Shown: positions 59,209 to 64,000 of the stretch, piece by piece
Position numbering within the stretch: the stretch's first letter is position 1
Layout: each line of letters starts with the position of its first letter
Made by a program: the position numbers and the translations under genes
The notes under the pieces: generated by a model
What the model was told of the DNA's origin: nothing
The model's database searches: none
Seen by the model: the letters and a program-made list of their open reading frames with translations, nothing else
Origin: Streptomyces barkulensis
Lineage (GTDB): Bacteria; Actinomycetota; Actinomycetes; Streptomycetales; Streptomycetaceae
Assembly (NCBI RefSeq): GCF_002843305.1
Contig: NZ_PGSG01000025.1
Span: forward strand, 62,001-126,000
Direction: 5' to 3'
Length of the DNA: 64,000 bases

Positions 59209-61635
59209 TCAGGGCCGGGGTGCGGCGGAGGTTTCGGGGGAGCCCTCGGGGGAGGCCTTGGCCTCGGGGGCGGGGGAGGGGGCCTCGCCGGGGTTCTTGC
59301 CGTCCGCCGTCCCGCCGGAGGGTTTGGCGGGTTTCCCCTGCTGCTTCTCGTCGTCCCCGGCCTTCTTCCCGCGGTTCTTCTCGCGGTCCTTCTCGCGGTC
59401 CTTCTCGGTCTTTCCGGTCTTTCCGGTCTTCTCCGGGGCGCGTTCGCCGTTGGCGCCGTCGTCCCCGTAGTCCCCGCCGTCCCTGTCGTCCCTGTCGTCC
59501 CCGCCGCCTCCGGTGTTCTCGGCGTCCTCCCGGCCGGGGCCGGTGGCGGAGGTGTCCGGGGCCTCCTCGGAGCCGTCGACCGGGGTGGGCTCCTCCCCGG
59601 GGGCGTCGGGGTCGCCGGACGGGTCGGTGCTGCCGGAGGGGCTGGGTGACGCCTTGGGGAGGCGGTTCTTGCCGGGCTTGAGTTCGAAGTTCTTGACGGG
59701 GGTGCCGCGCAGTGCCTCGGTGGTGTAGGCGGTCCAGATGAGGGTGGGGAAGTCGGAGCCGTTGAGGCGGGGCATTCCGGCGGCGCCGTACAGCGACTTG
59801 TGGCCGCCGGTTTCGGGGTCCTGGCCCATGACGGCGACGACGGTGGCCAGGTCGGGGGTGTAGCCGGCGAACCAGGCGGCCTCGTTCTCCTCCGCCGTGC
59901 CGGTCTTGCCGGCGGCGGGGCGGCCCAGGGCCTTGGCACGGCTGCCCGTGCCGGTCTTGACGACCTCGCGCAGTACCGCGGTGGTGGAGTCGGCGGCCTG
60001 GCGGGAGACGGCCTGTCCGGTTTCCGGCTCGGGGACGGGGATGCTCTCGCCGTTGCGGGTGATCTTCTTGACGAGGGTGTGGTCGACGCGCTCGCCGTGG
60101 TTGGCGAGGGTCGCGTAGGCCTGGGCCATGTCGAGGGTGCTGGGGGTGGCGGTGCCCAGGGAGATGGAGGCGTTGGACTCGGCCATGTTGGGGGTGTCGG
60201 GGGAGAGGCCGAGGGCGACGGCGGTCTTCTTGATCCTCTCGGGGCCGACGTCGGCACCCATCTGGGCGAAGACGGCGTTGACCGACTTGTTCATGGCGGT
60301 GGTGACGGGGATCGAGCCGTAGCTGACGTTGTCCTGGTTGTGCGGGGCCCACTTGGTGGGGCCGCCGGCGCCGATGACCGTGCGTCCGCTGGCGCCGTCG
60401 TAGGTGGTGTTGGGGCCGATGAGTTCTCCGCCGCGGGTCTTGGCGCGGTGGTGGACGGCGGAGGCGTAGACGATGGGCTTGAAGGTGGAGCCGGCCTGGT
60501 AGTCGCGGCGGGTGGCGTTGTTGACGTACTGCTGGATGTAGTCGATGCCGCCGTACATCGCGAGGACCTCGCCGGTGCGGGGTTCGATGGAGGAGGCGCC
60601 CGCGCGGACGTAGGAGTCCTCTTCGCGTTCGTCGCCGAGTTTGGACAGGAGTTCCTTCTCGACGGCCTTGACCAGGGCGTCCTGTTTGGCGCGGTCGATG
60701 GTGGTGGTGATCCGCAGGCCGCCCCTGGCCAGTTCCTGTTCGTCGAGGATGCCCCTCTCGGTGAGGTGGGTGTTGACGGCTTCGACGAGGTAGCCGCGCT
60801 GGCCGGCCAGGGCCGAGGGGCGCTGGGGGTCGCGGGGCTCGGGGAAGGCCATGGCGTCGCGTTCGCGGGGTTTGAGCCAGCCTTCCTTGACCATGCCGTT
60901 GAGGACGTACTTCCAGCGGGCGACGGCGCGTTTCCTGTTCTCGGGGTGGGCGGCGACGTCGTAGAGGTTGGGGGAGTTGAGGAGGGCCGCGAGGTAGGCG
61001 CCTTCGGCGGTGGTGAGGTCGGAGGCGTGCTTGTCGTAGTAGGCCTGGGCGGCGGCCTGGATGCCGTAGGAGTTGCGGCCGAAGTAGCTGGTGTTGAGGT
61101 AGCCGGTCAGGATCTCGTCCTTGCTCACCCGGTTGTCGAGTTTGAGGGCGATGAAGAGTTCCTTGGCCTTGCGGGTGAGGGTCTGCTCCTGGTCGAGGTA
61201 GTAGTTCTTGACGTACTGCTGGGTGATGGTGGAGCCGGACTGCTTGCCCTCGCCCTGGAGCATGTTCCAGCCCGCGCGGATCATGGCGGTGACGTCGATG
61301 GCCGGCTGGTGGTAGAAGTCCCGGTCCTCGGCGGCGAGTACGGCGTGCCGGGTGGGTTCGGGGATGTCGTCGAGCCGGACGTTCTGGCGGTTGACGTCGC
61401 CGTCGCGGGCGAACTGGGTGCCGTCGGAGTAGAGGTAGACGTTGTTCTGGGCGGTCGCCGCGGAGTTGGGGTCGGGGATGTCCACGAGCAGGTAGCCGGT
61501 GATCAGCCCGCCTGTCGCCACCAGGGTGACCAGGATGCCGGCGGCCAGGATCCTCCGCTTGACGGGTGACCGGCGCGGTCCGGCGGCCGGCTGCTGCTCC
61601 CCGCTGTTGTTCGGCTCCTCGGGTTCCTCGCTCAT
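59209..61635 (-). CDS. Class A penicillin-binding protein (transglycosylase/transpeptidase)
   Basis: 808 residues, start ATG 61635 with AAGGAGACCGCGG. One signal anchor RILAAGILVTLVATGGLITGYLL. Transglycosylase: catalytic Glu in VLAAEDRDFYHQPAID (~residue 105), STITQQYVKNYYL and KLDNRVSKDEILTGYLNTSYFG. Transpeptidase: SxxK in DYQAGSTFKPIVYA (~residue 385), SxN in AMNKSVNAVF and KTGT in GKTGTAEENEAAWFAGYTPD. The final ~150 residues are a Pro/Glu/Lys/Gly-rich tail with KTGKTGKTEKDREKDREKNRGKK-like repeats. Synthesises and crosslinks peptidoglycan on the outer face of the membrane. Confidence 0.95.
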   Translation of the reverse strand: MSEEPEEPNNSGEQQPAAGPRRSPVKRRILAAGILVTLVATGGLITGYLLVDIPDPNSAATAQNNVYLYSDGTQFARDGDVNRQNVRLDDIPEPTRHAVLAAEDRDFYHQPAIDVTAMIRAGWNMLQGEGKQSGSTITQQYVKNYYLDQEQTLTRKAKELFIALKLDNRVSKDEILTGYLNTSYFGRNSYGIQAAAQAYYDKHASDLTTAEGAYLAALLNSPNLYDVAAHPENRKRAVARWKYVLNGMVKEGWLKPRERDAMAFPEPRDPQRPSALAGQRGYLVEAVNTHLTERGILDEQELARGGLRITTTIDRAKQDALVKAVEKELLSKLGDEREEDSYVRAGASSIEPRTGEVLAMYGGIDYIQQYVNNATRRDYQAGSTFKPIVYASAVHHRAKTRGGELIGPNTTYDGASGRTVIGAGGPTKWAPHNQDNVSYGSIPVTTAMNKSVNAVFAQMGADVGPERIKKTAVALGLSPDTPNMAESNASISLGTATPSTLDMAQAYATLANHGERVDHTLVKKITRNGESIPVPEPETGQAVSRQAADSTTAVLREVVKTGTGSRAKALGRPAAGKTGTAEENEAAWFAGYTPDLATVVAVMGQDPETGGHKSLYGAAGMPRLNGSDFPTLIWTAYTTEALRGTPVKNFELKPGKNRLPKASPSPSGSTDPSGDPDAPGEEPTPVDGSEEAPDTSATGPGREDAENTGGGGDDRDDRDGGDYGDDGANGERAPEKTGKTGKTEKDREKDREKNRGKKAGDDEKQQGKPAKPSGGTADGKNPGEAPSPAPEAKASPEGSPETSAAPRP

Positions 61636-61976
61636 GACCGCGGTCTCCTTGTCGGTATGGCTTGCCCATTCCGTTTTATGGCGGAATGACCCGTAGGACA
61701 CTCTGGCACCGTCCACTCCGGTGAGCGAGGGCAGGTGACTCCCGCGGTGGGGTGCGCGGTACCGGTGGAGGTGTACGCGTGTGCCCGGCGGGGCCGGGCC
61801 GCCGGGCTTCGGGGGTGTGCGGTGGCGGGGCCGTCACGCTCCGCCATCACCCGTGAGGGTGCCGGGCGACCGCCGGGTGGATGCCGTGGGCCGGGCGGGC
61901 CCGGCTCGTGTCGGTCAGGGCCGGGGAGCCGGGTTCCGGGGCCGGGTTCGGGAGCCGGGGCAGGGTTCGGGGCCGG
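61636..61976 (-). promoter_or_regulatory. Region between PBP and GDSL genes
   Basis: 341 bp. The PBP promoter side has CATTCCG-TTTTATGG-CGGAATG at 61667-61688, a perfect 7-bp inverted repeat around an AT-rich core that may overlap the -10. The stretch 61910-61975 has imperfect CCGGGTTC/CCGGGGC repeats. No gene is credible, although a shadow ORF at 61735 exists. Confidence 0.5.
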
Positions 61977-63287
61977 TCAGAGCCTGGCCGGTGAGGCGCC
62001 CTTGAGGAGGTCCAGGTCCAGGGCTCCGGCCATCGCGCGGAAGCCGCTGTCGCTGGGGTGGAGATGGTCGCCCGAGTCGTAGACGGGGAGGAGCCGCTGC
62101 GGGGCGGCCGGGTCGCGCAGGGCCGCGTCGAAGTCGACGACCGCGTCGAAGACGCCGCCGCGGCGGATCTGTTCGTTGACCTGCTGCCGTACGGCCTCCA
62201 GGCGCGCGTTGTGCTTGCGGTGCCCGCCGAACGGCATCAGGGTCGCCCCGATCACCCGCAGTCCGCGCCGGTGGGCGTGCTGGGTGATCCGTTCCAGGCC
62301 GTCCACGATCCTGCGGGGGTCGGTCTGCTGGGGCGTCTTGAGGATGTCGTTGATGCCGAGCTGGACGACCAGGACCTCGGCGCCGGTGCGGGAGAGCACG
62401 TCCCGCTCCAGCCGGTTCAGGGCGCTGGGCCCGTTCTTGAGGTCGGTCGGGGAGGCGTCGAGGAGGACCCGGTTTCCGCTGATGCCCTGGTTGAGGACGC
62501 TGTAGCGGGGGGCGCCGCGCTCGGTGCGCAGCCGGTCGGCGAGGAAGTCGGTCCAGCGGCGGTTGGCGCCGGGGCTGGAGGTGACGCCGTCGGTGATGGA
62601 GTCGCCGAGGGCCACGACGGCGGCCTCGGTCTCGTTCGTCCACACGTCCACGGCGGTCACATGCCGCCAGTAGGCGGTCTGCTCGGTGTAGGGGGTGCCG
62701 GTGGTGTCGTCGGCCCGGTCGCCGCGGGCCAGATAGCTGGTCTGGCGTGCGTGGGGGTGGTGGGTGACGGTGCCGGAGCCGGTGGGCGAGTAGAGGGTGA
62801 CGAGCAGGTCGGCGGCGGCGGGCACGTTCAGCCGTACCGCGTCGCTGGTGACGGCGGAGCCGACCGGGACGGTCACCTCGCTTCGGTCGCCGAAGGTCAG
62901 CCTGCGCATGCTGCCGGGCGCGGCGGCGGGGCTGCTGGGCTCGGCGGCCAGGGCGAGGGTGGCGTGGGTGATGGTCAGCGGGCGGGTGCCGAAGAGGTTG
63001 GAGAAGCGGACACGGGCGGCGCTGCCGCCGACGGAGGTGTGCACCACGTTCCGCAGGGAGGCGTCCGGGTAGCCGTTCGGGGCGTTCGGCTCGGCGGAGG
63101 CGGGTGAGGCGGACCAGGTGCCCACCCAGGCTCCGGAGGAGGCCGGAGCGGCGTTCTCCCCGCCTCGTGGGGCGGCGGTGTCCGGGGCCGCGCCTCTGAC
63201 GCCGGCGCCGACGAACACGGCTCCGGAGATCAGGACCACGACGGCCGCGAGCCCTGCCAGCAGGGCGTATCCCATGTTCTTGCTCAC
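61977..63287 (-). CDS. Secreted SGNH/GDSL hydrolase
   Basis: 436 residues from GTG at 63287 (or ATG 63275). N-terminal hydrophobic segment [24 protein letters not shown], likely a signal anchor. A ~170-residue beta-rich domain ([40 protein letters not shown]) precedes the SGNH core: block [10 protein letters not shown] (Ser ~231), block [10 protein letters not shown], block III QLGINDI and block [13 protein letters not shown] (catalytic Asp-His). Esterase/lipase of unknown substrate on the cell exterior. Confidence 0.92.
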   Translation of the reverse strand: MSKNMGYALLAGLAAVVVLISGAVFVGAGVRGAAPDTAAPRGGENAAPASSGAWVGTWSASPASAEPNAPNGYPDASLRNVVHTSVGGSAARVRFSNLFGTRPLTITHATLALAAEPSSPAAAPGSMRRLTFGDRSEVTVPVGSAVTSDAVRLNVPAAADLLVTLYSPTGSGTVTHHPHARQTSYLARGDRADDTTGTPYTEQTAYWRHVTAVDVWTNETEAAVVALGDSITDGVTSSPGANRRWTDFLADRLRTERGAPRYSVLNQGISGNRVLLDASPTDLKNGPSALNRLERDVLSRTGAEVLVVQLGINDILKTPQQTDPRRIVDGLERITQHAHRRGLRVIGATLMPFGGHRKHNARLEAVRQQVNEQIRRGGVFDAVVDFDAALRDPAAPQRLLPVYDSGDHLHPSDSGFRAMAGALDLDLLKGASPARL

Positions 63288-63581
63288 GGGCGGCAGCCTC
63301 GCTCGTACACGGAAAGAGTCCCCCCTCGGGCGGTGCGGGCCCAGGTGTGCGAAGTGATCGGCGGTTTTCCCATGATCCCATGGCGGCAGGCGTGTTCCCG
63401 CCGGGTGGCCCCGCCTGTTACGCGATCGATGAAAGGACGTGAGGCGGCCGGGCCCCCGGGGGGGAGGGGGCGGCCGCGTTCGCGGTGCGGGACGCGGGCG
63501 GCGCGTTCGGTGTTCGGTCCCGTCGGGACGGAGGCCGCTTGCGACAATTGCGGCCGGGGACGGCGCGGACGGGTGGAGACG

Positions 63582-64000
63582 ATGGAGCGTACGACGACGG
63601 ACGGGAAGAACGCCCAGGGTTCCGGAAGCGGGCGGCCGGCGGGCCCCCGGGCACCGGCCGGGGCGGCGTTCGATCCGGTGGCCTTCACGGCGGCCGACGA
63701 GGAGAAGCGCCGCGGGGTGCGCCGGATGAAGGCCATCGCGACCGGTGCGCTGCTGCTGGCGGCGCTGGTGTTCGCGCTGGCCACCTGGGCGCAGCGGGCG
63801 GGGGCGGGTGCCTGGGCCGGCTATGTGGCGGCCGCCGCCGAGGCGGGCATGGTGGGCGCGCTGGCCGACTGGTTCGCGGTGACCGCGCTGTTCAAGCGGC
63901 CGATGGGGCTGCCGATCCCGCACACCGCGATCATCCCGAACAAGAAGGACCAACTGGGGCGCAGTCTGGGCGACTTCGTCGGCGAGAACTTCCTGTCCGA
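63582..64000 (+). CDS. DUF445 membrane protein, 3' end outside window
   Basis: 139 codons visible from ATG at 63582 after a GTGGAGACG RBS. An N-terminal low-complexity stretch ([16 protein letters not shown]) precedes [36 protein letters not shown] (helix one), [58 protein letters not shown]. The [28 protein letters not shown] block is the DUF445 signature. Function unknown. Confidence 0.9.
   Translation, partial: MERTTTDGKNAQGSGSGRPAGPRAPAGAAFDPVAFTAADEEKRRGVRRMKAIATGALLLAALVFALATWAQRAGAGAWAGYVAAAAEAGMVGALADWFAVTALFKRPMGLPIPHTAIIPNKKDQLGRSLGDFVGENFLS

Overview
The window is high-GC (roughly 73-74 %) DNA with strong GC bias at third codon positions, many GTG/TTG starts and ATGA/GTGA/TGATG gene overlaps, and a Streptomyces gene set (HU, murA with DUF3039 and YqgE nearby, PTS NagE/NagF-like proteins, clpS-DUF2017, a Mec-CysO-CysM cysteine pathway, RDD/DUF2510 proteins, GH20 hexosaminidase). 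From memory, the order from helD to the GDSL hydrolase follows the S. coelicolor SCO2952 to SCO2897 core block; I could not check this by search. I therefore read it as Streptomyces chromosome: an accessory biosynthetic island at the left, then conserved core.

Left region (1-13.1 kb). A minus-strand, translationally coupled operon encodes RiPP enzymes: a PF14028-type small LanB protein, a stand-alone LanB glutamylation protein, an E1-like/RRE cyclodehydratase partner, a YcaO cyclodehydratase ending in PHPFP, and a SagB-type azoline dehydrogenase cut by the window edge. Together they predict a peptide carrying both azoles and dehydroamino acids (thiopeptide-like or goadsporin-like). No precursor peptide is visible. 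Divergent from the operon are a SAM methyltransferase and a Tat-exported multicopper oxidase. Further right are a small membrane protein, a 10-codon ORF with a strong RBS and a TTA codon, and an orphan LuxR-type regulator whose receiver lacks the phospho-acceptor aspartate.

Core region A (13.2-38.2 kb). A HelD-like helicase is followed by a sigma-R-like promoter and a perfect hairpin (candidate small RNA), ACT-domain malic enzyme, HU, MurA, YqgE, DUF3039, GH20 hexosaminidase and a three-gene molybdenum-hydroxylase-like operon whose large subunit lacks the usual catalytic glutamate. Then come a SpoIIE-type phosphatase, an MFS exporter, a small Doc toxin-antitoxin pair, a DEAD-type helicase, an IclR regulator, a Lon-like (S16) membrane protein without a PDZ domain, an RDD protein, and divergent hpd and Lrp/AsnC genes sharing a paired operator.

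Core region B (38.3-64 kb). A large DUF2510/RDD protein, a secreted M6 metalloprotease, nicotinamidase and nicotinate phosphoribosyltransferase (NAD salvage) next to clpS-DUF2017, an AGCS amino-acid symporter behind a near-perfect CRP-type site, the Mec/leader peptide/CysO/CysM cysteine-synthesis locus, an MBL hydrolase, PTS EIIC and EIIB (N-acetylglucosamine-type), rph, a lipoprotein, rdgB, tRNA-Leu(UAG), an HNH protein with four repeated DNA-binding-like units, Bcp peroxiredoxin, DUF3618, a lone GroES-like protein, a class A PBP, a GDSL hydrolase and the start of a DUF445 protein.

Two features recur across the window: strong inverted-repeat terminators between genes, and short tandem duplications (14, 14 and 20 bp) that span the stop codon of three different genes.
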